Assembly: GCA_018824305.1 (NCBI GenBank) | Contig: JAHJGM010000005.1 | Span: forward strand, 1 to 57,993 | Reading direction: 5' to 3' | Length of the DNA: 57,993 nt | From: a bacterium | GTDB lineage: Bacteria > Campylobacterota > Campylobacteria > Campylobacterales > Sulfurimonadaceae | In this document: positions 16,622 to 25,583 of the stretch, piece by piece | How the letters are laid out: the number at the start of each line of letters is the position of its first letter | Numbering within the stretch: position 1 is the stretch's first letter | Notes under the pieces: generated by a model | Databases searched by the model: none | The model's input: the letters and a program-made list of their open reading frames with translations, nothing else | Told to the model about the DNA's origin: nothing | Translations under genes and position numbers: made by a program

Positions 16622-17380
16622 TTAAAGCTTAAATTTATCTACCTCGAAAAAACTCTCTTCAGATATATTTTTAAAAGCGGAATTTAGAGACACGAAAAGT
16701 GACGGATACTTTTGCTCCATCTCAAATAACATCTCTTTCATATCGGCTCTGGCATGTGGCATCTTGACGTCAAATCTCATAGATGGACAAGCTTCATCAC
16801 CGATTGTAGGCATATCGTTCTCCAGTGCTGCAGCTGCGAGCTGACGCTCACGAAGCTGGATAAGCGGACGTATCACTATAAGACCGTTGTCTGCTCTGTA
16901 TTTCGGAGCAAGAGAACGCATCTGACCGTTATAGATAAAGTTCATAAAAAAGCTCTCTGCAGCATCATCCAAGTGATGTCCAAGTGCTACTTTATTGCAT
17001 CCGTATCTCTCTGCAGCGCTGTATAGAGATCCGCGTCTCATACGTGAGAAAAAACTGCAAAAAGATGAATTTTTTCTTATCTTGTCTTCTGCCAGATCAT
17101 AGATATTTGTATCATATATCTCGTAAGGTATCTCATGCTCCGCACAATGGGCTTTAAGTCTGTCAAAATTTTCATTCATTCCGTAAGCAACGGTCACTGC
17201 GATAAATTCAAACTTAAAAGGTGCACGGCGTTGTTGCTCTTTTAGGGCATGAACAAGTGTTAAAGAGTCCTTGCCGCCGCTAAGACCGACAAGAATTTTA
17301 TCACCCTCTTCTATAAGGTTAAACTCGGCGTTAGTTTTCCCGAGTTTACTCATTATCTTTTTAGAAAGAGTTATAGACAT
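16622..17380 (-). CDS. TtcA-family PP-loop ATPase (tRNA thiolation type)
   Basis: A 252-residue N-type ATP pyrophosphatase related to TtcA, which makes 2-thiocytidine at tRNA position 32. The PP-loop SGGKDS is at residues 34-39 and VALGHHLDDAAE at about 131-142. TtcA normally binds an iron-sulfur cluster through CxxC plus a later Cys. Here the matching segment is CSFFSRMRRG: Cys108 remains but the second Cys (expected at 111) is Phe. A third Cys at 198 (DEACPS) remains. The enzyme may use a different ligand or another chemistry, so the name TtcA is a family call. It begins six bases after mtnN and ends the long minus-strand run. Confidence 0.8.
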   Translation of the reverse strand: MSITLSKKIMSKLGKTNAEFNLIEEGDKILVGLSGGKDSLTLVHALKEQQRRAPFKFEFIAVTVAYGMNENFDRLKAHCAEHEIPYEIYDTNIYDLAEDKIRKNSSFCSFFSRMRRGSLYSAAERYGCNKVALGHHLDDAAESFFMNFIYNGQMRSLAPKYRADNGLIVIRPLIQLRERQLAAAALENDMPTIGDEACPSMRFDVKMPHARADMKEMLFEMEQKYPSLFVSLNSAFKNISEESFFEVDKFKL

Positions 17381-17386
17381 GTATGA

Positions 17387-18079
17387 CTATTTTCCAATTT
17401 TTTCAACCATCTTCATAACAAATTCGGCACTTATCTTTGCACTGCTTTCTAAAAACTCATCAAAGCTAAAGCTTGCATCCATATCTGCCGCATCACTGAT
17501 CGCACGAAGAATGAAAAACGGTATGTTTAAAGCATTACAAACAACTGCGACACTTCCACCCTCCATCTCCAATGCATCGGCATTAAATGTGCTTCCTATC
17601 CAGTTTTTACGCTCTTCGTTTGCAACGAACTGATCACCTGTTGCGATGATCCCCTCTTTTACATGTAAGCCCATTTCTGCTGCTACACTTTTAGATATCT
17701 CTATCAGTCCTTTATCCGCATCGACATAAACAGAACCCTCTGGCACATACCCGTATGGATGTCCAAAAGCAGTGATATCTAGATCGTGTTGAGAAAGCTT
17801 TGTAGCGACTACCAAGTCACCTACCTTAAGATCTGGACTCACTGCTCCTGCAACGCCGCTGAAAAGTAGTTTTTCTGCTCCAAAATGCTCGATCATAGTC
17901 GCAGCTGTTAGCGTTGAGAAAACCTTACCTATTTTAGAGTACGCTAAAACTAAATCAACTCCGCAGTATGTTGCTTCATAATACTTGTTACCTGCATATT
18001 CAGTCGTTTTATAACTACCGATTTTTTCTAAAATCGGTGATATTTCTTCTGGCATTGCGCCCATTATTGCTAATTTCAT
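17387..18079 (-). CDS. mtnN: 5'-methylthioadenosine/S-adenosylhomocysteine nucleosidase
   Basis: A 230-residue nucleosidase that cleaves MTA and SAH and, in Campylobacterota, 6-amino-6-deoxyfutalosine in menaquinone synthesis. The N-terminus MKLAIMGAMPEEI is the family start. GVAGAVSPDLKVGDLVV is the phosphate/ribose-binding region. EMEGGSVA holds the ribose-binding Glu-Met-Glu, and AISDAAD holds the catalytic aspartate. The start overlaps the stop of the nitrilase-like gene by four bases. One palindrome copy (17659-17668) encodes Leu-His-Val. Confidence 0.95.
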   Translation of the reverse strand: MKLAIMGAMPEEISPILEKIGSYKTTEYAGNKYYEATYCGVDLVLAYSKIGKVFSTLTAATMIEHFGAEKLLFSGVAGAVSPDLKVGDLVVATKLSQHDLDITAFGHPYGYVPEGSVYVDADKGLIEISKSVAAEMGLHVKEGIIATGDQFVANEERKNWIGSTFNADALEMEGGSVAVVCNALNIPFFILRAISDAADMDASFSFDEFLESSAKISAEFVMKMVEKIGK

Positions 18080-18792
18080 ATCTCTACCTTTATTGTTTCA
18101 ATTTTTTCATCAAAAAGTGGAAGTTTTTGCAATATTTTTGCATTACTGTCCAATATGCAGCTTCCGCCCCAAAAACCCAGTCCATCCTCAAAACCGACAC
18201 GATTTACAAATACGACTTTCGTACCGCAATGAAGGGCTAAAGAGGTAATGAGTACATACCACTGCTCCTCTATCTCCAATGAATCATCTTTAAATCCGCG
18301 TGCAGGAGATGCAGCAAGAACATAGACTATCTTCGGTTTTTTATAAAAGAGTTCTTTGACAGTGTCGGGATGCCATAGGTCTTCACATACCAGCATCGCG
18401 ACCTCGCCATACGTTGTTGCAAAAGAATCAAATTCTTTGCCGCTGTCAAAATATCTTGCTTCTTCAAACATCCCGTAATTTGGCAAATGAACTTTTTTAT
18501 GAATATTTAACAGCTCACCTTTACTAAAATAAAAAGCACAATTAAAATATTCATCTTCTATCTTTAACGCACCGCCGACAACTATATCGATATCTTTACT
18601 GGCATCGCATAAGGGTTGTAGCTCATCTATCAAAAATGCGTCTTCGAGCAATTTATCTTGTAAAAGATAACCGTTTAGGGCAAGCTCACAAAAAACTATA
18701 ACATCACTCTTACATGTAAGAGATTCATTTAGTACAAATGCCAGATTAGTTTTATTTAACTTAGGAGCATTTTGAACTAAAGTTATCTTCAT
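18076..18792 (-). CDS. Carbon-nitrogen hydrolase (nitrilase superfamily)
   Basis: A 238-residue nitrilase superfamily enzyme. The catalytic triad is visible: Glu in VFCELALNGY (about residue 36), Lys in HKKVHLPNYG (about 99) and Cys in LVCEDLWHP (about 134). The family hydrolyses amides or nitriles; the substrate is not clear and the protein is on the short side. It sits five bases after fabD and overlaps mtnN by four bases (ATGA), so it is translated from the same message. A palindrome copy (18710-18719) encodes Leu-Thr-Cys-Lys. Confidence 0.85.
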   Translation of the reverse strand: MKITLVQNAPKLNKTNLAFVLNESLTCKSDVIVFCELALNGYLLQDKLLEDAFLIDELQPLCDASKDIDIVVGGALKIEDEYFNCAFYFSKGELLNIHKKVHLPNYGMFEEARYFDSGKEFDSFATTYGEVAMLVCEDLWHPDTVKELFYKKPKIVYVLAASPARGFKDDSLEIEEQWYVLITSLALHCGTKVVFVNRVGFEDGLGFWGGSCILDSNAKILQKLPLFDEKIETIKVEI

Positions 18793-18796
18793 AGTT

Positions 18797-19735
18797 TTAT
18801 GCTTTAAGAGCTTCTGTCACGCTGTTTAAAGAGTCCATATCTGCAACATTCAGAGTCTCGACATCTTTTGCGATTCTACGGTTTAATCCTTTTAAAACAT
18901 TCCCGTTACCAAACTCTATAAAAAGATCGATATCGCCTGCGATAGCTTCTATGGACTGTTTATATTTTACAGGTTTTACCAGTTGATCTTTTAAAAGTGC
19001 TACTGCTTCATCTTTTGTGTTATACGGTTTTGTCGTTACATTAGAGATGATAGGAGCGCTAAAACTCTCTTTTACCATCATATTCATAGCTTCTTCTAAC
19101 GGAGCCTGTGCAGGAGAAAGCAGTTCACAGTGGCTTGCAACCGACATGTTTAAAAGTATCGCACGTTTTGCACCCGCTTCTTTAAATGCTGCTTCCATAG
19201 ACTCTAAGTCCGCTTTCATACCTGCAACGACTACTTGACCGTCTTGGTTAAAATTCGCAGCCCACACTTTTTTACCTGCTGATCTTGCATCTGCACACAC
19301 TTTTTCAACACTCTCGTCATCAAGACCCACAAGCGCCATCATACCCGCTTCGATACTATCGCAAGCGCTCTGCATCAATGCACCGCGCTTGTGAACCAAC
19401 TCTACAGCATCGACGTAATCGATAGCCCCAGATGCACATAAAGCACTAAATTCACCAAGTGAATGTCCTAAAAACAGTGCCGCTTTAGTAGGATTTACCT
19501 CTTGGAACAAACGATATGCGATCACACTAACCAATAAAATAGCAGGCTGAGTATAAGCAGTTTGAGCTAATCTCTCATTTTCTTCAAATAGTAACTCTTT
19601 AAAATCAACACCTATTCTCTCGCCTGCTTTTGCAAACATCTCACGTGCTAATTCACTGTTCTCATAAAACGATTTACCCATACCTATAGTTTGACTTCCC
19701 TGCCCGGGAAAGATCATCGCTATTTTTTTACTCAT
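18797..19735 (-). CDS. fabD: Malonyl-CoA:ACP transacylase
   Basis: A 312-residue FabD that loads malonate from CoA onto acyl carrier protein for fatty acid synthesis. IFPGQGSQTIGMG lies at the N-terminus, the nucleophile serine in GHSLGEFSAL at about residue 93, QSACDSIEAGMMA after it, and the catalytic histidine in SVASHCELL at about residue 203. The length is standard. Other fab genes are not adjacent. It follows the NtrC-like gene after 32 bases. Confidence 0.95.
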   Translation of the reverse strand: MSKKIAMIFPGQGSQTIGMGKSFYENSELAREMFAKAGERIGVDFKELLFEENERLAQTAYTQPAILLVSVIAYRLFQEVNPTKAALFLGHSLGEFSALCASGAIDYVDAVELVHKRGALMQSACDSIEAGMMALVGLDDESVEKVCADARSAGKKVWAANFNQDGQVVVAGMKADLESMEAAFKEAGAKRAILLNMSVASHCELLSPAQAPLEEAMNMMVKESFSAPIISNVTTKPYNTKDEAVALLKDQLVKPVKYKQSIEAIAGDIDLFIEFGNGNVLKGLNRRIAKDVETLNVADMDSLNSVTEALKA

Positions 19736-19767
19736 TAAACTCCCTATATGTTGTTAAATAAATTTTG

Positions 19768-20523
19768 TTACAGCCCGTATTCGCTGTTTTCCGATATTTT
19801 TTTACGAAGTGTATTTATATTTAATCCCAATTTATCAGCCAATTGCAGTTGAGATTTAAACTTTTTAAGTCCCGCTCTTATCAGTGGAACTTCATAGATA
19901 TGCAAATTGTTTCTATAATCGTTGTTTGTACCTATTTTATCTTCAAGATAGTTTTCTATTAGGTGCATTAGTTCGTTTAAACTGATGTTTTCTAAGAAAG
20001 AGTATGAAAATATCTGTTTTTTCAGTGATATAGAATTATCTGAAATATCCGGCACAAAATTATGTTTGTTAAATTTAACATCTTCTCTGACTATATCTTT
20101 TACTTCATCTATATATAAGTCAATTAAAGCCTCAACATCTTCCATTCTTTTTTTTAATGGGGGAAGGTCAAACTTCACACTAAAAATATCATCATACAAT
20201 TCACTTATATTTGTATTTGCGCAAGTAGCGATCACCCTGATCTTTTTGTTTTTAATAGCTTGAAAAACTCTTTGAATATTTGGTGAATTGTCTATGTTCG
20301 TGATTATTATCTCACTTGAACTATCGATTGCAGTCAAAAGCTCATCAAAAGATGACGCATCAATAATAGAAGCATTAGGAACGATATACTTAGCCAGTGT
20401 TTTTTTACCAGTGCCTCTCTCACCGTAAATCAAAGTATTTACGGTAAGAGTTTTTAGTAAATTAGCTGTTTTAAACGCCTCTTTTGAAGCATTTGAAGCG
20501 GTAATAAACTTAGTGACAACCAC
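19768..20523 (-). CDS. NtrC-like AAA protein with Fis-type helix-turn-helix but no GAFTGA loop
   Basis: About 252 residues resembling the central and C-terminal parts of sigma54 activators. From the likely start come FITASNASKEAFKTA, Walker A YGERGTGKKTLA, a Walker-B-like strand EIIITNID in place of LDEI, then LPPLKKRMEDVEAL, which matches the LPPLRER-ED motif, and a C-terminal Fis-type helix (LADKLGLNINTLRKKI). The stretch where GAFTGA should stand, needed to contact sigma54, is missing altogether, so it probably does not open sigma54 promoters. The frame extends to 20589 only by running through the slyD tail in another frame. I place the start at a GTG (20523) that overlaps slyD by 14 bases, with some doubt. 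Function unknown. Confidence 0.7.
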   Translation of the reverse strand: MVVTKFITASNASKEAFKTANLLKTLTVNTLIYGERGTGKKTLAKYIVPNASIIDASSFDELLTAIDSSSEIIITNIDNSPNIQRVFQAIKNKKIRVIATCANTNISELYDDIFSVKFDLPPLKKRMEDVEALIDLYIDEVKDIVREDVKFNKHNFVPDISDNSISLKKQIFSYSFLENISLNELMHLIENYLEDKIGTNNDYRNNLHIYEVPLIRAGLKKFKSQLQLADKLGLNINTLRKKISENSEYGL

Positions 20524-21031
20524 AGCCACTGCCGCCGCCAGTACCACAACAACCAGAATCATCAACTGCATTTTCTGCAGGGATCCCACTCATTGCTTCT
20601 TCAGCAGACGCATCACGGATATTATTGATTGAAACAGTAAACATTAAATCTTTACCAGCTAACGGATGATTAAAATCTATAACTACAGATTCATCTTTGA
20701 TCTCTTTTACGATTACTTGTACAGTTGAACCGTCTTCACCTTGACCATAAAGGCTCATACCTTCGCTTAGCTCGATTCCGGCAAATTGCTCACTTGGAAG
20801 TTCTTGAAGAGCTTCTGCATTATATGTTCCGTAAGCATCTTCAGCTTTAACAAGGACATCGCCTTTATCGCCGATTGCCATATTTTCAATCCCTCTTTCA
20901 AGACCGGGAATGATCTGACCTTTGCCGAACATAAATACTAATGGCGCACCACCAACGTTACTATCTACTACAGTATCACCATCACGTACTTCATACTCAA
21001 TAGATACTATTTGATTTTTTTCAATTGCCAT
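20510..21031 (-). CDS. slyD: FKBP-type peptidyl-prolyl isomerase, SlyD-like
   Basis: A 173-residue SlyD-type prolyl isomerase and metal-binding chaperone. The FKBP core shows VSIEYEVRDGDTVVD, then FMFGKGQIIPGLERGIENM, and the inserted IF flap domain at about 70-130. The C-terminal tail is Gly/Cys-rich (DDSGCCGTGGGSGCGCH), a nickel or zinc site like the His/Cys tail of SlyD, which feeds nickel to hydrogenase or urease. The tail's repetitive codons overlap the start region of the next gene. It belongs to the tol-slyD-fabD run. Confidence 0.92.
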   Translation of the reverse strand: MAIEKNQIVSIEYEVRDGDTVVDSNVGGAPLVFMFGKGQIIPGLERGIENMAIGDKGDVLVKAEDAYGTYNAEALQELPSEQFAGIELSEGMSLYGQGEDGSTVQVIVKEIKDESVVIDFNHPLAGKDLMFTVSINNIRDASAEEAMSGIPAENAVDDSGCCGTGGGSGCGCH

Positions 21032-21109
21032 ATTATCACCTTCTTATATATTTCTCGGATTGTATCATTTATAATTTTCATATAGGCTGAAATATTGCAA
21101 ATGACATTA

Positions 21110-22015
21110 TTATTTTAAGCTAGAAAGAATTTTTTTAGCATCCTTAGCCTCAGCTGTTTTCGGATAGCTCGCGATCAAAGCAGCAAAAAACTTTTTTGCA
21201 TTGCTTATATCATTTGTTTTTTGCATTGCAACTGCTGTATGAAGCATCAAGTTAGGCATATAGCTTGCTTTAGCATATAAAGTCGCACTCTCTTTAAAAT
21301 ATGCGATCGCTTCGCCATAATGCTGAGTCTTATAATGTGACTCCCCTATCATATAATTAGAATACGCTGGCTTATATTTTTTTGAGACCAAATAGCTAAA
21401 ATATTCTATCGCTTTTGCATAGTTCTTACTTTTATAATAACCATCTGCTTTATTATAAACCGTTGATAGACTAATCGAATCTAGAGATGTACTACTTGAT
21501 TTTGATGATTTGATTTGTGAACCGACCAGTTTCTTAAACTCATTAATATCTTTTACCAGATCATTAAACTCATCTTTTGATACGTAATTTTTATTGATAG
21601 TATCTACCAATGTAGACATTTCCGTTATTAAAAGTTTTAGTTTATCAATATTCTCAGCATTTGCCTGTGTGAGTGCATCTATCTTACTATTGCGCTCTTT
21701 TTGTGAAGCTGTAGAATCTTTAAGTGCATTAAGATCGGAACTGTTTTGATGAGATTTAGCCGCTATGCTTTCTACAACTGTTTGAAAGCCATCGATTCTC
21801 TCTCGTAATGAATCTACTTTTGTATCGACAGATGATGTTTTTTTATTTAAGCTTTCAAGTTTTTGCTTATTGTTGACTATGGCTTTTTCGCTTATAGTTA
21901 ACCCATACGGTGTTGCAGAATCTAGATCACCAGCCCCAAACGCAGAAGGTTCAGAGCTTAAAAGTGATATAGGAAGAAAAGCAGCAACTAATATTAGATG
22001 TATACTGCGATTCAT
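21110..22015 (-). CDS. cpoB: Tol-Pal system protein CpoB/YbgF
   Basis: A 301-residue periplasmic protein: signal peptide about 1-20 (SLLSSEPSA), then a coiled-coil trimerisation region with heptad-like Leu/Lys spacing to about residue 160, and a C-terminal TPR-like part with YNKADGYYKSKNYAKAIEYF and YGEAIAYFKESATLYAKA. CpoB links peptidoglycan synthesis with Tol-Pal driven outer-membrane constriction. It starts three bases after pal, completing the order tolQ-tolR-tolA-tolB-pal-cpoB. Confidence 0.92.
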   Translation of the reverse strand: MNRSIHLILVAAFLPISLLSSEPSAFGAGDLDSATPYGLTISEKAIVNNKQKLESLNKKTSSVDTKVDSLRERIDGFQTVVESIAAKSHQNSSDLNALKDSTASQKERNSKIDALTQANAENIDKLKLLITEMSTLVDTINKNYVSKDEFNDLVKDINEFKKLVGSQIKSSKSSSTSLDSISLSTVYNKADGYYKSKNYAKAIEYFSYLVSKKYKPAYSNYMIGESHYKTQHYGEAIAYFKESATLYAKASYMPNLMLHTAVAMQKTNDISNAKKFFAALIASYPKTAEAKDAKKILSSLK

Positions 22016-22018
22016 ATG

Positions 22019-22567
22019 TTACGGAAGAAGTTTGAAGTCAACACGACGGTTTTTTTGCCAACACTCTTTTGTTTTTTCATTACAAACTGGAGCACTTTTG
22101 CCATAACTTACCATAGAGATACGTTTCGCATCAACACCTTCGTTTACCAATTCAGTTTTAACAGCTTGCGCACGTTTTAAACCAAGTGCAAAGTTATACT
22201 CATCACTTCCCCATTCGTCACAGTTACCTTCCAGCTTGATAGAATATGCGCTAGCATCTGCTTTAGCCATATCCGCATCTTTAGTGACACTACTTTTCAT
22301 ATCTTGACGGATTACATACTTGTCAAAATCGAAATATACGGAAAGCATACTATTTTCTAAATTAGCCATTGTCATCTCATTCGAGTCAGATTTTACTGTA
22401 CTATCTGACATACCCTGATCTTGGACAGGAGCAACTTCTTCAACAGGTTGAGTAAACTGTGTCGAAGCAGAATCTTTATTTGTCTCATCAACCACAGGTT
22501 TATTTGAACTACAACCAGCAAAAAATAAAACTGCAACAGCAGCACTTGAAAGTATAATATTTTTCAT
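22019..22567 (-). CDS. pal: Peptidoglycan-associated lipoprotein Pal
   Basis: An outer-membrane lipoprotein with a peptidoglycan-binding OmpA domain. I place the start at 22567: the frame can be extended upstream, but here AAGGG precedes the ATG and the protein opens with a lipoprotein signal, MKNIILSSAAVAVLFFAGC, so Cys19 is lipidated. The OmpA-like domain has VYFDFDKYVIR, GNCDEWGSDEYNFALGLKRA and ISMVSYGKSAPVC. Pal is tethered to TolB and the Tol complex. Length is about 182 residues. It lies between tolB and cpoB. Confidence 0.95.
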   Translation of the reverse strand: MKNIILSSAAVAVLFFAGCSSNKPVVDETNKDSASTQFTQPVEEVAPVQDQGMSDSTVKSDSNEMTMANLENSMLSVYFDFDKYVIRQDMKSSVTKDADMAKADASAYSIKLEGNCDEWGSDEYNFALGLKRAQAVKTELVNEGVDAKRISMVSYGKSAPVCNEKTKECWQKNRRVDFKLLP

Positions 22568-22640
22568 TACACACCCTTTTTTTATGAAATATGCACCATT
22601 GTAACGAAAAATTGCAAATATGTACATATTAAATTTATGA

Positions 22641-23891
22641 TTACCAATCAATTGATTGAATTTTCCCATAACTAAGCGGGAAAAGATAGTTTTTATTAAA
22701 TTTCAATCTTATTATTCCGATAGAACTTTGCTCCATGTAATTTTTAATAAATAGTATCGCATCGCCGTCTTGAGAGAATCGTGGAAACTCATTCATACCA
22801 GTAGCAGTCAAACGTCTTATAAAATCTGTTTCTGTTGATATCAAATGAAGATTAAAGGTATTGTCAGAAAAGTTATCATTACTTTCTCTTGATTTATATA
22901 CTATATACTCATTATGCGCACTACATGATGAGTTACTTTTACCATAATATACTAGTTGTTCGACACCTTTTTCCCCAATTACTTTTGAAAAAATATTCGG
23001 ATATCCCAAACGATTTGATACAAATGCAATTTTATTGTCTTTCATGAATTGTCCATTGACATCTATACCGCTATAAGTCGTTAAGCGAGTAGTTTTTTTA
23101 GTGTCTACATCATACATGTAGATATCCGGTTGCCCTTCCGGAGCCATTGTGACTAAAAGTTTTTTACTATCAAGACTGACGTCTGAACAAACGATCATCC
23201 CATCAGAAGAGAGAATATTTTCAACTTTTGCTGTTTTTATGTCAACTTTTTTTAATGATGGTTTTTTGCCGCTTAGAGAAGTATAATAAAATGCCGTTTG
23301 CTCTTTATTCGCCCACTTTGGAAATACGTTCAATCCTCCACTGACAATTTTTTGAGAAAATGCCAAGGTATAGTCTGAGATCACTATCTCACTTTGCTGC
23401 GGGGAAACTAAACGAGCCAATAATATCTTCTTTTTCATCCAATCTACAGGCTCTGCTCCCATAAACTTATTTACATCATACGCTATCGCATGTGAAACAA
23501 AAACAGATAATTTGCTATTTTGTATCTTATAACTCTTATTCATGACTACATTAGAGTTTTTAATAATTTTCATATCTACTGTTAAAGCCTGGTTATCGCC
23601 TTCATACAGTTTATATCTAAGAACATAGTCTTTATCTTTATTTTCTACGACTACACGGCTTTCATCGTAATGCGTAATATAATTATGACGATCTACGTTA
23701 AAAAGCGATAATACGTTTAGATCACTTACCAAAGCTTTAAAAAATCTCGTTTTAAAAACATCATCATAACTTACCGACGAGTCTTCAACTCCGATAGTTG
23801 GAAGTGAATCAACTTTTTTTACTACCTCTATTGTAGCATCTGCACCAAATACCACAGTTATAAAAAAGAACAAACTAAAAAAAATACGCAA
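22641..23891 (-). CDS. tolB: Tol-Pal system beta-propeller protein TolB
   Basis: A 416-residue periplasmic TolB: signal peptide about 1-16 (ITVVFGADA), an N-terminal domain to about 150, then a six-bladed propeller with repeated SYDD/VSLDSKKLLVTMAPEGQPDIYMYD-type blades and MNEFPRFSQDGDAILFIKN at the end. TolB docks on Pal and TolA. It starts two bases after tolA stops. Together with the neighbouring genes it maintains outer membrane integrity during division. Confidence 0.93.
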   Translation of the reverse strand: MRIFFSLFFFITVVFGADATIEVVKKVDSLPTIGVEDSSVSYDDVFKTRFFKALVSDLNVLSLFNVDRHNYITHYDESRVVVENKDKDYVLRYKLYEGDNQALTVDMKIIKNSNVVMNKSYKIQNSKLSVFVSHAIAYDVNKFMGAEPVDWMKKKILLARLVSPQQSEIVISDYTLAFSQKIVSGGLNVFPKWANKEQTAFYYTSLSGKKPSLKKVDIKTAKVENILSSDGMIVCSDVSLDSKKLLVTMAPEGQPDIYMYDVDTKKTTRLTTYSGIDVNGQFMKDNKIAFVSNRLGYPNIFSKVIGEKGVEQLVYYGKSNSSCSAHNEYIVYKSRESNDNFSDNTFNLHLISTETDFIRRLTATGMNEFPRFSQDGDAILFIKNYMEQSSIGIIRLKFNKNYLFPLSYGKIQSIDW

Positions 23892-23893
23892 AC

Positions 23894-24622
23894 CTACTCC
23901 TTTGCAACTAATGTAATTATATAATTTCCTGCCTTATTATCAGGATTTTGAGGAAATCTCAACACTGAAACTCTATTTTTCAGTCTGTCTACTTCCGCAT
24001 TAAAAATGTCATCGCCTGAATACGTAAGAATCCTAAAATCCAATACCGTACCATCAGCATCCAGTCTTATAAGTATCTTAGCACTTTGTCCGCCCGTATT
24101 TTGCGGCGGATAAAAATTATTATAGATTTCTCCTTGTATTTTAGCTAAAAACTCATTTACCTCTTCCCCTGTTGAGCTATCATCGCTAGTGACTTGCACA
24201 TCTGCTCTGGCGAACTTCGTATTTTCTACTTTTTCTTTTATAGATTGAACATCATTTTTCGTACTGGTTTTAATTTTTTTAGTAAGTCGCAGCAAACTGT
24301 CATTATCTGTATTTTGTTTCTCTTTACTGATCGAATCTAATGATTTTGTCCAGACTTTTGAAAAAAGCGAAGATACATCAGCGGGTTTTTGACTAATTTC
24401 CGTACTTGGAATCTCTTCATTGTTCTTTTCATTTACCGGTAAATCGGTTTTTTTAGACAAATTAACGATAGATACCGAAATAGAAGTGTCTTTTTTTAAA
24501 GCGTACGATTTTAGCTGCTGTGATGAAAAAAGTACATAACTAAAGAGGGAAAGAACTAGAAATAATATGACAGATGATACTAAACCACTTATATAAAAGT
24601 AGCTGCTATTGTTATTAACCAT
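23894..24622 (-). CDS. tolA: TolA/TonB-like energy-transducing protein
   Basis: A 242-residue inner-membrane protein: one membrane helix at about residues 11-31, a Ser/Lys/Asn-rich linker crossing the periplasm, and a C-terminal TonB/TolA-type domain (about 150-242) with KILIRLDADGTVLDFRIL and NYIITLVAKE. Its place between tolR and tolB makes TolA the likely role, but the C-terminal domain looks TonB-like, so a TonB-type name is also possible. It overlaps tolR by eight bases. Confidence 0.85.
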   Translation of the reverse strand: MVNNNSSYFYISGLVSSVILFLVLSLFSYVLFSSQQLKSYALKKDTSISVSIVNLSKKTDLPVNEKNNEEIPSTEISQKPADVSSLFSKVWTKSLDSISKEKQNTDNDSLLRLTKKIKTSTKNDVQSIKEKVENTKFARADVQVTSDDSSTGEEVNEFLAKIQGEIYNNFYPPQNTGGQSAKILIRLDADGTVLDFRILTYSGDDIFNAEVDRLKNRVSVLRFPQNPDNKAGNYIITLVAKE

Positions 24623-25010
24623 TTGTAGCTAAAGATATCTCACTAAATCCAGCTTGTTTAACGGCTGCGATTATAGACATTACAATACCATAGTCTAGAG
24701 TTTTATCTGCACTTATTGTAACGACCGGTTTTCCACTCAGCGTTTGTGCAAACTGCATAAAATTATCTGCAAATGTATTTAACTCAAAATTGTTTTTATT
24801 GACTTTTATATTTTTATTTTTATCTATTGTTATATGAACAGGTGATATCTTTGAAATCTGCTTTTTTGCCGAGCCCTGAGGTAAATTTATCAGCTCTTCA
24901 TATACAATGTTCGGTGCTATTACCATTAAAATGGCAAGTAAAACCAACATCACGTCCACAAGAGGAGTGATATTTAGTTCCGGTTTTTCATCCCAATCAT
25001 ATTGCATCAA
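24615..25010 (-). CDS. tolR: ExbD/TolR proton-channel protein
   Basis: A 131-residue TolR/ExbD family protein with one membrane helix that carries the essential aspartate in ITPLVDVMLVLLAILMV. A short periplasmic peptidoglycan-binding domain follows, including VTISADKTLDYGIVMSII. With TolQ it converts proton flow into movement of TolA. It overlaps tolQ by four bases and tolA by eight. Confidence 0.92.
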   Translation of the reverse strand: MMQYDWDEKPELNITPLVDVMLVLLAILMVIAPNIVYEELINLPQGSAKKQISKISPVHITIDKNKNIKVNKNNFELNTFADNFMQFAQTLSGKPVVTISADKTLDYGIVMSIIAAVKQAGFSEISLATNG

Positions 25011-25576
25011 GCTATACTTTTAGAAATAATAGAATCTGATTGCATCTTTAATAATCCCGATAACTCAAATGCTTTTCTTTTCAATATCTGATGATATGTA
25101 TAAGCAAAAATCGCTACAAATATACCACTTGCAGTTGCGACCAATGCGTCAGATACGCCAGAAGCGATTACAACCATCGTCCCGCTAGACTGGCCGATAT
25201 GGCTAAAAGTATCTAAAATAGACACAACAGTTCCGAACAGTCCGATAAACGGTGATGTTGATGCAACTATCGATAAAAACGAAAGGCCTTTCGTAGCCTC
25301 TTTTGTCGCTGCATAATGAGCCAAATCAAAAAGTTCTTTTGAAAGTTTAGTAGAACTTTTGATGAAATATCGTAAAAATGAGTTTTCAGAAACGTGAGAT
25401 GCACCCATAAGTATAGTCTCTAACGAAGAGTTTTCATTTGTGATCCAAACATTAAGTGTAAAATACCTGTAAAAGAAGACCCAATTAAGAGCAAAGAAGT
25501 ATAAAGTCAGCAATGCCAACACAAAAAGTGTGACAGGGTGACTTTTAATATAAAAATCTATAATTTCATTTATCAT
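25007..25576 (-). CDS. tolQ: ExbB/TolQ proton-channel protein
   Basis: A 189-residue TolQ/ExbB/MotA family membrane protein. TM1 is at about residues 15-34, a cytoplasmic loop follows, and the paired TM2 and TM3 hold the family signature LFGTVVSILDTF and GVSDALVATASGIFVAI. It starts seven bases after atpC, so the Tol genes may be co-transcribed with the ATP synthase, which is usual for this group. Confidence 0.93.
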   Translation of the reverse strand: MINEIIDFYIKSHPVTLFVLALLTLYFFALNWVFFYRYFTLNVWITNENSSLETILMGASHVSENSFLRYFIKSSTKLSKELFDLAHYAATKEATKGLSFLSIVASTSPFIGLFGTVVSILDTFSHIGQSSGTMVVIASGVSDALVATASGIFVAIFAYTYHQILKRKAFELSGLLKMQSDSIISKSIA

Positions 25577-25583
25577 AATGAAA

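Noticed and set aside
22568-22669. N-terminal extension of pal
   Set aside because: The added 34 residues run into the tolB gene and precede a perfect lipoprotein signal with its own ribosome binding site.
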